A DNA stretch of 64,000 bases from an uncultured Phycisphaerales bacterium (GCA_903871935.1 CAIQIQ010000009.1:1-64000); one strand, 5' to 3'. Counted from the first letter of the stretch, positions 1 to 9,569 are shown. Program-made: numbers and translations. Notes: generated by a model not told the origin, from the sequence alone.

Positions 1-278
1 CGACGCCTGGTCAATCACTGCCCGACCCGGCCCAGGGATGATGCCATTTGCCGCTTCGAGAACATGCGTTCGGCCGACGTCTAGCGCATCACGTCTGGGA
101 TTGAGCGTGAATCAGGACGACCCTCTGAGCCCTCGGTGGCGTTCCATCGCACACAGGATATGGGGAGAACTGCGTGGCACGGCATTGCGTGTTGGGGCCC
201 ACTGATGCACAATGGCGGTGATTTGATTCTTGCCTGATGCGTGGGTGTTCGGATTGAGGGAACTTTGGAGGCAGCGCT

Positions 279-3200
279 ATGGCTCAGGACGACGTTGTAC
301 GGCTTCGGATTGGCAAGTCGGTTAGCGCGATTCGGCTGGCGGCCAGGGCGGTGGTCGAAGGATTGGAATCGCGCACGCTATTGGCGGCCGCGCCTGGTCT
401 TGACTGGTCGAGTTACCTTGGGGGCAGCGGCTATGACGTCGGCGCTGCCATTGCCGTGGATGGCAGCGGGAATGCCTGGGTGGCAGGAATATCGCAGTCG
501 GTCGACGGAGCCTATGCCACTGCGTTGGTGGCCAAGATCAACGCCGACGGAACCTTGGCGTGGTCAACCAATCTGGGGGATGACTGGAGCGAAAGCTATG
601 GCATCGCCACAAATGGCAGCGGCGACGCCTGGGTGGCGGGTTCTTTTTCCGTGGGTGGTGGCGCCCATTTGGTGAAGATCAATTCCGATGGAACCTTGGC
701 ATGGTCGAGCTGGGTATATAGCAGGGGCATATGCCAGGCCGTCGCCGTTGATGATAGCGGGAATGCGTGGGTGACGGGGTGGACCGCTGGAACTAACAGG
801 GATGTCTTCGTCGCGAAAGTCAATGCCGATGGGACCGTGGTGTGGTCAACCAGCTTCGGGGGCGCCAGCTATGATTACGGTCGTGGCATTGCCGTGGACG
901 GCGATGGGAATGCGTGGGTGACGGGGTATACCTCGTCCGCGGGCTGGGTCAGCGGCGGGTTCGATACCAGCTACAATGGCAGCCAGGACGGCTTTGTGGC
1001 GAAGATCACTTCTAATGGAACACTGGCGTGGTCAAGCTATCTGAGCCCCACTGGCTGGGGCAGGGGCTATGGGATCGCCGTCGATGGCAGTGGGAATGCA
1101 TTGGTGACGGGTTTCTTTTCCGGCGGCGATCTGGCAAAAATCAACGCCGATGGGACCCTCGCGTGGTCGACCTTCGCGGGGCCGGCGGACGGGATGGGCT
1201 ATGGCGTTGCCGTAGACGCAAACGACAATGTTTGGGTCACGGGGTCTTCCTATGGAGGGGATGCTTTTGTGGCGAAGGTCAAAGCTGCTGGAACGCCGGC
1301 GTGGTGGGAAGACATTTGGGGCAGCACGTATAGCAACTACGGCGGTGGCATTGCCGTGGATGGCGGCGGCAATGCGTGGGTGACGGGGTATACCACTTCA
1401 GCCGGCTGGGCCAGCGGCGGGTTCGATACCAGCTACAATGGCGGCGGTGACGCCTTTGTGGCCAAGATCAGCAACCCCGCCCCGACCGTTTACAACCGCA
1501 GCAAGCAGGTCAATCCAAATACGTCGCTGGTGTTCACATCGCTCAATTTTGCCAAGGGGTTCAGCGATCCGGAATCGGATGATCTGCGGAAGGTGAAGAT
1601 TACCTCGCTGCCCAGTCATGGCATCATACAATTGAACGACGTGGCCGTGACACTGGGGCAGGAGATCGCTGTGGGGCAGCTGGGCATGGTGACCTACACC
1701 CCGGACAGTGACTATATCGGGACGGATTCCTTCGGCTGGAATGGTTCGGACGGTATGCGCTATGCGGAGAGTGCAGCCTCGGTCAACCTGAGCATCCAAG
1801 AGCGGGTGCTGATGCCTCCGGAGTTGACATGGTCAAGCTACCTGGGAGGCAGTGGCGATGACTACGCCAACGCGATCGCCAAGGATGACAAGGGAAATGT
1901 GTGGGTGACGGGATACACCGATTCGACGGACCTGCCGGCCAGCGCTGGGTTCGATACCAGCTACAACGACGGCGGCGACGCCTTTGTAGCGAAGATCAAC
2001 GCCGATGGGACCCTCGCATGGTCGAGCTACCTGGGGGGCAGCGGCTATGATTACGGCTATGGCATTGCCTTGGATGGCGATGGGAATGCGTGGGTGACGG
2101 GATATACCGAGTCGGCCAATTTGGCGAGTAATGGATTTGATACCACTTCCAATGGCGGCGGCGACGCGTTTGTCGCGAAAGTCAACGCGGATGGGACGCT
2201 GGCATGGTCGAGCTACCTGGGAGGCAACGGCTATGACTGCGGCTACGGCATAGCCATAGATGGCGGCGGCCATGCATGGGTGACGGGGAACACCGATTCG
2301 GCAAACTTTGCAGGTGGTGGATTTGATACCTCTTTCAACGGCAACAATGATGCCTTTGTGGCGAAGATCAACGCCAATGGCACCTTGGCATGGTCGAGCT
2401 ACCTGGGGGGCAACGGCTATGACTCTGGTTATGGCATCGCGGTGGACGGCGGCGGCAGTGCGTGGGTGACGGGCTATACCGAATCGACCGATTTGGACGG
2501 CGGGGGATTTGACGCCAGTTACAATGAAGGTGGCGATGCCTTTGTAGCAAAGATCAATGCCGAAGGAACTCTGGCATGGTCGAGCTATCTGGGGGGCAGC
2601 GGTGATGACTCTGGTTATGGCATTGCAGTGGATGGCGGCGGCAACGCGTGGATAACGGGAAGGACCGACTCCACCGATTTGGCCAGTGGCGGGTTCGATA
2701 CCAGTCACAATGGCGGCGGCTACGATGCCTTTGTCGCGAAGATCAATGCCAATGGGACGCTGGGATGGTCAAGCTATCTGGGAGGCAATGGCTGGGACAT
2801 CGGCTACGCCATTGCCGCGGATGGCGATGGCAATGCGTGGGTGACGGGGGAGACCAATTCAACCGATTTCGCCAGCGGCGGCTTCGATACAGTCGCCAGC
2901 GGCGAGGACTCCGATGCTTTTGCTGCGAAGATCAACACCAATGGTACTCTGGCGTGGTCGAGCTACCTGGGCGGCAGCGGCGATGACTGCGGCTATGGCA
3001 TTGTGGTGGATGACAACGGGAATGGGTGGGTGGCTGGGTTTACTAATTCAGCCGACTTTGCCAACGGCGGGTTTGACACCGGCTACAATGGGGGCAATGC
3101 CGACGTGTTTGTGGCGAATATCTTTGAACCGGAGAACAAGGCTCCGACGGATATCGCCTTATCCAACACTTCTCTTACGGAGAACGCCGGGGCGGGTGCT

Positions 3201-4427
3201 GCCATCGGGCAACTGACCGTCATAGATCCAAATGTGGGCGAGCCGACGTCAGTGGAACTGGTGGCGGGCGAAGGCTCAACGGACAACGCCTTGTTCCAGA
3301 TCGTGAGCGGGCAACTGCAGGCGAAGCAGTCGTTTGATTATGAGACAGAGCCGCACACGCGGTCGATCCGGGTTCGCGGCACCGATACCGGCGGGCTGTC
3401 GGTGGAGAAGGTATTTGTCATCACAATAACCGATGTGAACGATCCGCCGACGGATATCACTTTGTCAAACGCCGCAGTGGCCGAAAACACGGCCGCCGGG
3501 GTCGTGATTGGCACGCTGAGTGCGTCCGATCAGGATGCCGGAGAGACGTTCACATTCTCACTCCCGAGCGGCGTGGGCGACAATAATGCCTTTGCGATTG
3601 TTGGAAATGAACTGCAGGTGAAGAATGCGCTGGATTTCGAGACAAAGGCAAGCTATGCACTAACGATCCAGGTGAGCGACCATGGCGGACTCTCCTTTGC
3701 GAAGGTGTTCACTATCGGTATCACCGATGTGGATGAGATTCCACCGGTCGTAACAAGGGTGTATGTGCGAGGCACGACATGGACAGGTTCGTTCATGAGC
3801 TACCTCGCGTCTTCAGGAGTAGGCGACAGCACTCTGGGATATGCGATTCCCGTGGGAACCAGCGCACAACTCAAGACTCTTCCCTGGACAAATATCAACC
3901 GGATTTCGGTGAAGTTCAGTGAAGATGTGGTGTTGGATCAGGCTGATTTGGCGATGGCGGGCGTCAACACCGCATCGTACAACATCGCCGGGACGACGTT
4001 CAGCTATAACAGCACGACGTTTGTCGGAACCTGGCAATTCCCGGCCAGCTTCGCTGCGGACAAACTGAGCCTGGCGGTGAACGCTGATGGGGCAAGTCCA
4101 GTGGTAGACCGCATAGGAAACAAGCTGGATGGCGAATTCACCACAAGCTCCAGTGTGTTCCCATCCGGGAACGGTAGTGCGGGCGGCAATTTTGTGTTCC
4201 GTATTAACCTGCTGCCGGGCGATGCGAACCAGAACGGAAGCGTCTCGGCTACGGATGTCACGTTGGTGCGAAATGCCCAGTTCAAAGTGCCGGGGAACAC
4301 ACTCTACACGATATTCAAGGACTTAAACGGCAGTGCTACGATGTCGGCGACGGATGTGACCCTAGTGCGGGCGCGCCAGTTTACGCCGTGGCCCATCGCG
4401 GAGCCGAGTGTGCCGGTATTTACATGA
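279..4427 (+). CDS. Giant secreted LEPR-XLL protein: two SBBP beta-propellers, cadherin-like repeats, dockerin tail
   Basis: A 1382-residue extracellular protein. The N-terminus carries the planctomycete LEPR-XLL-type motif (LESRTLL, about residues 30-36). Two blocks of SBBP repeats follow (about residues 42-400 and 517-950), each repeat built around WSSYLGG...GIAVDGxGNAWVTG...DAFVAKINADGT. Between them lies an Ig/cadherin-like beta domain (about 400-515). Two cadherin-like repeats (APTDIALSN.../PPTDITLSN...) come next, then an Ig-like stretch. The tail holds a dockerin-like pair, DANQNGSVSATD and DLNGSATMSATD. A GGAGG ribosome-binding site precedes the ATG. Function is unknown; adhesion or assembly of a surface complex is plausible because dockerins bind cohesins, but no cohesin gene is seen here. 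Confidence 0.85.
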   Translation: MAQDDVVRLRIGKSVSAIRLAARAVVEGLESRTLLAAAPGLDWSSYLGGSGYDVGAAIAVDGSGNAWVAGISQSVDGAYATALVAKINADGTLAWSTNLGDDWSESYGIATNGSGDAWVAGSFSVGGGAHLVKINSDGTLAWSSWVYSRGICQAVAVDDSGNAWVTGWTAGTNRDVFVAKVNADGTVVWSTSFGGASYDYGRGIAVDGDGNAWVTGYTSSAGWVSGGFDTSYNGSQDGFVAKITSNGTLAWSSYLSPTGWGRGYGIAVDGSGNALVTGFFSGGDLAKINADGTLAWSTFAGPADGMGYGVAVDANDNVWVTGSSYGGDAFVAKVKAAGTPAWWEDIWGSTYSNYGGGIAVDGGGNAWVTGYTTSAGWASGGFDTSYNGGGDAFVAKISNPAPTVYNRSKQVNPNTSLVFTSLNFAKGFSDPESDDLRKVKITSLPSHGIIQLNDVAVTLGQEIAVGQLGMVTYTPDSDYIGTDSFGWNGSDGMRYAESAASVNLSIQERVLMPPELTWSSYLGGSGDDYANAIAKDDKGNVWVTGYTDSTDLPASAGFDTSYNDGGDAFVAKINADGTLAWSSYLGGSGYDYGYGIALDGDGNAWVTGYTESANLASNGFDTTSNGGGDAFVAKVNADGTLAWSSYLGGNGYDCGYGIAIDGGGHAWVTGNTDSANFAGGGFDTSFNGNNDAFVAKINANGTLAWSSYLGGNGYDSGYGIAVDGGGSAWVTGYTESTDLDGGGFDASYNEGGDAFVAKINAEGTLAWSSYLGGSGDDSGYGIAVDGGGNAWITGRTDSTDLASGGFDTSHNGGGYDAFVAKINANGTLGWSSYLGGNGWDIGYAIAADGDGNAWVTGETNSTDFASGGFDTVASGEDSDAFAAKINTNGTLAWSSYLGGSGDDCGYGIVVDDNGNGWVAGFTNSADFANGGFDTGYNGGNADVFVANIFEPENKAPTDIALSNTSLTENAGAGAAIGQLTVIDPNVGEPTSVELVAGEGSTDNALFQIVSGQLQAKQSFDYETEPHTRSIRVRGTDTGGLSVEKVFVITITDVNDPPTDITLSNAAVAENTAAGVVIGTLSASDQDAGETFTFSLPSGVGDNNAFAIVGNELQVKNALDFETKASYALTIQVSDHGGLSFAKVFTIGITDVDEIPPVVTRVYVRGTTWTGSFMSYLASSGVGDSTLGYAIPVGTSAQLKTLPWTNINRISVKFSEDVVLDQADLAMAGVNTASYNIAGTTFSYNSTTFVGTWQFPASFAADKLSLAVNADGASPVVDRIGNKLDGEFTTSSSVFPSGNGSAGGNFVFRINLLPGDANQNGSVSATDVTLVRNAQFKVPGNTLYTIFKDLNGSATMSATDVTLVRARQFTPWPIAEPSVPVFT
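402..1482 (+). repeat. First block of seven degenerate SBBP coding repeats
   Basis: Seven diverged units of roughly 45-62 codons, each beginning WSS/WST and containing a D-G-x-G-N-A-W-V-T-G core and a VAKIN/VAKV end. Units vary more in length than in the second block. Seven units matches one seven-bladed propeller. Confidence 0.75.
1827..3126 (+). repeat. Second block of seven regular SBBP coding repeats (about 62-63 codons each)
   Basis: Seven near-uniform units of about 186-189 bases, all beginning WSSYLGG and ending DAFVAKIN or a variant. The high similarity between units indicates recent duplication or gene conversion. The last unit ends in DVFVANI and runs into the cadherin repeats. Confidence 0.8.
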
Positions 4428-4490
4428 TTGTCGTGCGTAAGAAGCGCATTTTGTTACAAGGTTGGAATTGGTGTCCAAAGGAGAATAGCT

Positions 4491-5078
4491 GTGAATAAGA
4501 TAGCGATGTTGAGTGTGGTCTTCGTGGCGGCTGTATGGGGCGCGACATGTGAAGCGTCGCTGACTCTCAAACTTGATGATGTGACTCTGCCGTCGCCTTC
4601 GGTTACCACGCAGGTTTCGTTGGACGTGTTCGCACAGGTCAGCGGGTCGAATCCGGATCTCGCGGCCTATAGCATTGGCCTGTTGGTTCCATCTCCGCTC
4701 ACCGACGCGGCGGCCTCCTTGACTCCTGCGGCTACTCCGCACGCGCCTGGTTTTTCCGTTGACTATTTTGGCCAGACACCGATTGCTGGGGGTATCGGTG
4801 TATTCGCGGACACGGGCAGCCCGTTGCCTTTGACTGATGGACAGGGGCTGTTCCGCCTCGTCGTCACGGTTCCGGCGAATGTCGCGCCTGGTGCCTACAC
4901 GATCCAGTTCACTCAGGTGGAGTTGTCAGATACCAACGGAGACCCGATTACCATTGACTCCATGGTCAGCGGAGGGGTCAATATTGTTCCTGAAGCAATG
5001 GCGTCGTGCATGATGTGCGTGCCTGGGATGATGCTGCTCATGTGCCGTAAGCCGCGATGGCGGCTGGGAATGGCATAG
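4491..5078 (+). CDS. Secreted protein with PEP-CTERM-like sorting signal
   Basis: A 195-residue exported protein. I chose the GTG start at 4491 because AAAGGAG lies seven bases upstream and because a signal peptide follows at once (MNKIAMLSVVFVAAVWGATCEA). The body is a beta-rich domain resembling the cohesin-like/PEP-CTERM-associated fold (SLTLKLDDVTLPSP..., AYTIQFTQVEL). The C-terminus has the three-part sorting signal: VPEA, a hydrophobic helix (MCVPGMMLLMC) and a basic cluster (RKPRWR). In known systems this directs processing by an exosortase and delivery to the exterior; no exosortase is in the window. Lying 63 bases after the propeller/dockerin gene, it is probably cotranscribed with it. 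Confidence 0.65.
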   Translation: MNKIAMLSVVFVAAVWGATCEASLTLKLDDVTLPSPSVTTQVSLDVFAQVSGSNPDLAAYSIGLLVPSPLTDAAASLTPAATPHAPGFSVDYFGQTPIAGGIGVFADTGSPLPLTDGQGLFRLVVTVPANVAPGAYTIQFTQVELSDTNGDPITIDSMVSGGVNIVPEAMASCMMCVPGMMLLMCRKPRWRLGMA

Positions 5079-5252
5079 TCATTTGCAGGCTTGGGTGAGG
5101 ATGCGTCTTGATCCGTGCTAAGTACGGTCATATGAAAAGGAAATAGCTGCGGAAGCGGCCTGATCAATAGGATGGGCGTTGCTCAGTTCATGGGTTGGTG
5201 AGGCGGCATGCACACCGCCAGCGCCGATGGGCTGTATTCTTAGAGGCAGATC

Positions 5253-7463
5253 ATGGTGTCACGTTGCGGATGGGCGTATCGGGTGATTGCATGGGCTGTT
5301 GCTGGCCGTGATTGTGCAAATCTACCGGTCGGGCGTGGGCAACGACGCAGGGGGCTCAGTGGGCTGGGAATGACTGAGATGCTGGAGTCGCGGATACTCC
5401 TGAGCAGCAACGGCAAGGCGGACTACGGCGTTGGTAGTGGTTCGCGATTCGTAGCGGTGGGGGATTTCAACGCCGACATGGAGCGTGATCTGGCGGTGCC
5501 GGATGCGACCAGCAACTCGTTAAGCATTGTGCAAGGAAGCGGTGACGGTACTTTCCAGGCCATGACGGGTATTGGTGTCGGAGATAGCCTGCATTCCGTC
5601 GCAGTCGAGAACCTCAACGGAGACGGCAAGAGCGACTTGGCCGCTGCCAACTATGGGAATGATCAAGTGAGCGTCTTGCTGAACCTCCTCGATCGCGCTC
5701 CCACCGACATCACAATTAGCCCCACGAACATTGCGGAGAACCAGCCGATCGGGACGCCTGTCGGAAGCCTGAACACAACAGACCCTGATGTCGGCGATAT
5801 TTTTGCCTATTCGCTGGTAAATGGCATCGGCAACGCCGACAACGCACGTTTTGCGATCGACGGCGACCAGCTGAAGACAGCGACCAGTTTCGACTTTGAG
5901 GCCAGGAATAGCTACTCGATTCGCGTGCGCACGACGGATCAGGGCGGGCTGACGTTTGAGAAGCGATTCACCATTACGGTGACCAACGTGAACGAAGCAC
6001 CCACAGACATTACCCTGTCCGACGCCAGCGTCCAGGAGAACCAGCCGGTCGGTACGGTGGTCGGCGTAGTGTCAGGCACTGACCCTGACGCTGGCCAGGC
6101 CGCCACGCTAACCTTCATGCTCGTGACCGGCTATGGTGACAACGCATCGTTCATGATCGACCCGGCCACGAAGGAGCTTAAGACTGCCGCAGTATTCGAC
6201 ATCGAGACGAAGAGCAGCTACAGCATCGGGGTTCGAGCCACCGATACGGGTAGCCCGGTGCTGAGTTACGACAAGGTATTCACGATCAACGTCACCGACG
6301 TGAGCGAGACGACGAACAATGCCCCGACCGACATTGCACTCAACAACGCTTCGGTTGCCGAGAACCAGTTGGCCGGAGCAATGGTGGGTACGCTCAGCTC
6401 AACCGATCCTGACGTCGGCGATAGCTTCACCTATAGTCTGGTCGGCGGTATCGGCGGTATCGGCGGTACCGACAACGGCAGCTTTGCAATCGTCGGCAAC
6501 CAGCTCAAGACATCCGTCCGATTCGACTATGAGGCCAGGAACAGCTACTCGATCCGGGTTCGGACGACAGATGAAGGTGGTTTGGGCTACGAGAAGGCGC
6601 TGACGGTTACCGTGACGGATGATCCGGTCGATCTCCGTGGCGATTTTGGGCTGATCAATGGCAAGACCATTGCGTCAGCGCCGCTGCAGGATGCCAACGG
6701 AGATCTGATAACCATCAAGCTTGCCGGCGGGGGTAGCGGCAAGGTCTTTGGGTATGGCAATTCATTTGAAGATATTGTTTTGACTGGCACCACCGCCAAG
6801 TCGAGCCTGACGATCAAGGTTAAGAAGGGAGCTGGCGGCGATGGGCAGGTGATGATCGGCAACGTCAGCAGCGATGGGCTCATCAAGAGCATCGCGGGCA
6901 CGGCTGTGAACCTGTCTGGGCAGGTGCTTCTGAATACACTGAATCAGGATGCTGGTAAGGCGGCGGTGTCGCTGAAGCTTCGGCAGATCAATGATTCGGA
7001 TATCCGGGTGCAAAGATTGCCCGTGTCATCCATTGTGGTGAGTGGCGATGTTTCGGGCAGCCGGATCGTGACGACCGATTCGATCAAGAAGATCAGCGCG
7101 ACCGCATTACTGGACAGCGACATCCTGGTGGGAGTGGCGACCGATTTCTCCGGACAGTTTGCCGGGCACGGTGACTTTTCCAATGCGGCCGTGAAGCTGG
7201 GTGCCCTGACGGTAGCGGGTAAGAAACTGCCCAAAGGAAGCAGTTATCCCGCGTACGTGAGCGGTGTACACCTTTCGGCCCCGAGCATCAGCACACTGAA
7301 GCTGGCGAATGTGGACAGTACGGTTCAGGCGAATGTGCTGAGCGACACAGGCACGCTGACGATCACGGCCATGAATCCGCTGACGTCGGGGGTATCGGTG
7401 CTCTCGGCCGGCAGTTGGAAGGTGGGTAGGGCGGGGAGGCCCTCCGTGTTTGCCGTCGTATAG
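5253..7463 (+). CDS. LEPR-XLL surface protein with FG-GAP-like and cadherin-like repeats
   Basis: A 736-residue extracellular protein. The LEPR-XLL-type motif MLESRILLS falls at about residues 45-53, after a basic, mildly hydrophobic leader. Two FG-GAP/VCBS-like calcium-binding units follow (VGDFNADMERDLAV, VENLNGDGKSDLAAANYG). Three cadherin-like repeats come next, each starting with APTDI-type strands, ENQ and GTxVGxL and ending in FTITVT or FTINVT. The last 280 or so residues are a repetitive beta structure (GKVFGYGNSFEDIVLTG..., ISATALLDSDILVG) with no family recognised. AGAGGCAG precedes the ATG. It shares its cadherin module with the 279-4427 protein, which suggests common ancestry or exchange. 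Likely role: cell surface or matrix. Confidence 0.75.
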   Translation: MVSRCGWAYRVIAWAVAGRDCANLPVGRGQRRRGLSGLGMTEMLESRILLSSNGKADYGVGSGSRFVAVGDFNADMERDLAVPDATSNSLSIVQGSGDGTFQAMTGIGVGDSLHSVAVENLNGDGKSDLAAANYGNDQVSVLLNLLDRAPTDITISPTNIAENQPIGTPVGSLNTTDPDVGDIFAYSLVNGIGNADNARFAIDGDQLKTATSFDFEARNSYSIRVRTTDQGGLTFEKRFTITVTNVNEAPTDITLSDASVQENQPVGTVVGVVSGTDPDAGQAATLTFMLVTGYGDNASFMIDPATKELKTAAVFDIETKSSYSIGVRATDTGSPVLSYDKVFTINVTDVSETTNNAPTDIALNNASVAENQLAGAMVGTLSSTDPDVGDSFTYSLVGGIGGIGGTDNGSFAIVGNQLKTSVRFDYEARNSYSIRVRTTDEGGLGYEKALTVTVTDDPVDLRGDFGLINGKTIASAPLQDANGDLITIKLAGGGSGKVFGYGNSFEDIVLTGTTAKSSLTIKVKKGAGGDGQVMIGNVSSDGLIKSIAGTAVNLSGQVLLNTLNQDAGKAAVSLKLRQINDSDIRVQRLPVSSIVVSGDVSGSRIVTTDSIKKISATALLDSDILVGVATDFSGQFAGHGDFSNAAVKLGALTVAGKKLPKGSSYPAYVSGVHLSAPSISTLKLANVDSTVQANVLSDTGTLTITAMNPLTSGVSVLSAGSWKVGRAGRPSVFAVV

Positions 7464-7857
7464 GGTGGTGCCAGTCGGCCTTAAGCGGAATCTGCTGGCC
7501 ATCCTCGCCTCACCGATCCTTACCCTCATCACCTGCGTTGGCGGTGCTCCGATCGAGATCATGAAGTCCGTCGCCTGTGCTCTTGCCGTAGCGGTGGGCT
7601 TCCTGGCCAGCCCGCTTGTTTTGTTATCGATCGCTGGCAGACAAGCCCAACCTTGTCGGGTTGCAGTCCGTTAGATCAGCCGAGTACGCTCTCGCTGTTT
7701 CGTTTCTACTGCCAAGCTCTCCTTGCGCATAAGCCACTATTCCTATGCGTGATTACCTTACACAATATTCAAACGAACCATTCGATTCACATACGATTCC
7801 CCTGTTGTGCAACACGCCTCTGTCGATAATCGCGGCAAATGCCGCAAAGGAGTTCGT
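7464..7857 (+). other. Noncoding interval upstream of the pseudopilin gene
   Basis: About 390 bases without a supported gene. A 74-codon frame (7450-7674) overlaps the end of the preceding gene and lacks a convincing start. The last 15 bases hold the AAAGGAG ribosome-binding site of the pseudopilin gene. No clear terminator or promoter was recognised. Confidence 0.5.
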
Positions 7858-8877
7858 ATGAGAATCACGTCGCAACGGCGAGGGTTCACGCTCGTGGAAC
7901 TGCTCGTTGTCATCGGCATCATCGCAGTTCTGATCTCGATCCTGTTGCCATCTCTGGCGGCGGCCCGGCGGGCGGCAATTGCAATCTCGTGTCAGGCCAA
8001 CCTGAGGAGCATTGGCCAAGGCCTGTTCATCTACAGTTCCCAATTCAAGAAGCTTCCCTGGGGGTTCAGCAAGACCCCGCCTACCCCATATGACCCATGG
8101 GGCGACCAGATCAATTGGGCCGTCGGTCTTCAGGACACGCTTGGTGGCGGAAGCGTAGCCAGCGGCGCCTATGCGAATCAATACCTGGCGAATCTCCAGA
8201 TGTTGAAGATATTCCAGTGCCCAGGTTCGCAGGTTTCGGTGCAGCAAATCATGGGTGCAGCCTCGATGCCCTATCCCAATCTGCAGTATACCGCCAATTT
8301 CCGCGCGATGCCCATGAACCCGGGCGCATTTCCGGGTTGGGGCATGGGATGCGATGGGTACACGGCATCTCAGTATCCTCCCTATGGCAAGCCGTTCACG
8401 CAGCGTTCCATTGAAACGATCCAGGATTCCTCCAACGTAGCTTTGGTTTGGGATGGTTCTCAGGTGGAGAGAGGCTACTGGATGGGCCCGCGTTACTGGA
8501 CCGCAGAGGCGATCAGCCTTGAGCTGGCGGGCATGAACCAGGATAACGCCTCACCCTATGGCGTTTATGACCCGAATATGAAGGCCTACGGCGGCGCCCC
8601 CTTCGATTACACAGCGCCCATCCCGATGGGTCAGAGGTGGAATTCCTACTACAATTACACCACCAATCAGTTCAAGTTGCAGAACGTGGATCCAGCCGAT
8701 GGTTACTATCTGACGCCGGGTGTCATCTACGGATGGCTGGATGATTTGAGTGTGGACCAAATCCGATTCCGGCATGGCAACAACGACTCGATGAACGTTC
8801 TGTGGGCCGATGGCCACGTCGCCCCGCTGCGCGTTGAGGAAGCGATCTATCGTTACTGGTGCATGAACTACCGGTAA
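7858..8877 (+). CDS. Type IV pseudopilin-like protein (DUF1559 type)
   Basis: A 339-residue protein beginning with a class III prepilin leader: RRG/FTLVE with cleavage expected between Gly9 and Phe10 and the conserved Glu at +5. A hydrophobic helix follows (LLVVIGIIAVLISILLPSL). The tail has the WADGHV motif seen in planctomycete prepilin-like proteins of the DUF1559 group. AAAGGAG five bases before the ATG at 7858 fixes the start; an upstream in-frame codon is not needed. Such proteins are exported and assembled by a type II secretion/type IV pilus-like machine and cleaved by a prepilin peptidase. They are highly paralogous in this phylum, so a specific role cannot be named. A strong terminator follows. 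Confidence 0.88.
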   Translation: MRITSQRRGFTLVELLVVIGIIAVLISILLPSLAAARRAAIAISCQANLRSIGQGLFIYSSQFKKLPWGFSKTPPTPYDPWGDQINWAVGLQDTLGGGSVASGAYANQYLANLQMLKIFQCPGSQVSVQQIMGAASMPYPNLQYTANFRAMPMNPGAFPGWGMGCDGYTASQYPPYGKPFTQRSIETIQDSSNVALVWDGSQVERGYWMGPRYWTAEAISLELAGMNQDNASPYGVYDPNMKAYGGAPFDYTAPIPMGQRWNSYYNYTTNQFKLQNVDPADGYYLTPGVIYGWLDDLSVDQIRFRHGNNDSMNVLWADGHVAPLRVEEAIYRYWCMNYR

Positions 8878-8901
8878 CTCTGAGGATTACGATTGATTTT
8901 C

Positions 8902-8941
8902 AGCGGGCTGGCAGAGATAATCGCTCTGTCAGCCCGCTTTT
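8902..8941 (+). terminator. Rho-independent terminator after the pseudopilin gene
   Basis: A 15-bp stem (8902-8916 with 8924-8938, one G-T wobble) around a seven-base loop, ending in TTTT. Confidence 0.9.
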
Positions 8942-8981
8942 CGCGTAGATGGTCGGCAGACATTTTAGAGAAGGAGACAGA

Positions 8982-9521
8982 ATGTCATTACGCAATACGA
9001 TCAATGAGAATCCGGCTATCCCTGTAATCGGCGTGCTCATTGCTCTGGCCGTATGCGGCTACTTTCTATGGGGCATGATCATGGCGCCCAAAGCCGGCGA
9101 GCTTGGGGGAGACTGGATTGCCTGGTATACGATTGATGATGGGAAGACAGTTTTTGCTGATAAGCATCCCCCAAGCCAGCCTTTCCAGAAAGACGGCAAG
9201 GACGCTGTCATGGCGCTCATGTACACATGCGATAACGACAAGACGCGTTTCTGCGGCTATCTTCTTAAGAAAGCGCCGCCGCCTGCGAGGGCAGGGGCGA
9301 AGAACGCGGCAGCGCCCGCGAACGCAGCCGCGGAGCCAATGTTCATGGCCACCTGGATCAAGAAGCCCGGCGACACGGAATGGATCCCCGACACCAGCTA
9401 TGGCAAGTTTTCTGCAATTCAGAGGGGCGTGAAATGTCCGTCAGGCACCGGTGAGCCGGTAATGGTAACACCCGCTGGCATGAATACAGCGCTCACTGCC
9501 AAACCATCGGATAAGAAATAG
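8982..9521 (+). CDS. Small membrane-anchored protein of unknown function
   Basis: A 179-residue protein. Start at 8982 is set by AAGGAG six bases upstream. One transmembrane helix spans about residues 11-34 (PAIPVIGVLIALAVCGYFLWG), with a short N-terminal cytoplasmic segment. The exterior part contains W-Y-x-x-D-D-G-K and a Cys pair (CDNDKTRFCGY), then a low-complexity Ala/Pro linker (about residues 95-115), and ends in Lys-rich residues. No family recognised. It lies between two terminators directly after the pseudopilin gene, an arrangement that fits a companion of the prepilin-type proteins, but this is inference from position only. Confidence 0.6.
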   Translation: MSLRNTINENPAIPVIGVLIALAVCGYFLWGMIMAPKAGELGGDWIAWYTIDDGKTVFADKHPPSQPFQKDGKDAVMALMYTCDNDKTRFCGYLLKKAPPPARAGAKNAAAPANAAAEPMFMATWIKKPGDTEWIPDTSYGKFSAIQRGVKCPSGTGEPVMVTPAGMNTALTAKPSDKK

Positions 9522-9569
9522 ATGTGACATTGGCCCAAGCGTGCATGCGCTTGCGCGGTGGATGGATAG

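Noticed and set aside
402-3126. CRISPR-like periodic repeats
   Set aside because: The periodicity is protein-coding SBBP repeats in frame, with unit lengths near 186 bases and diverging sequence, not short identical repeats with unique spacers.
7450-7674. 74-codon plus-strand frame after the cadherin protein gene
   Set aside because: Overlaps the upstream gene, lacks a ribosome-binding site and has no recognisable domain; a weak hydrophobic stretch alone is not sufficient.
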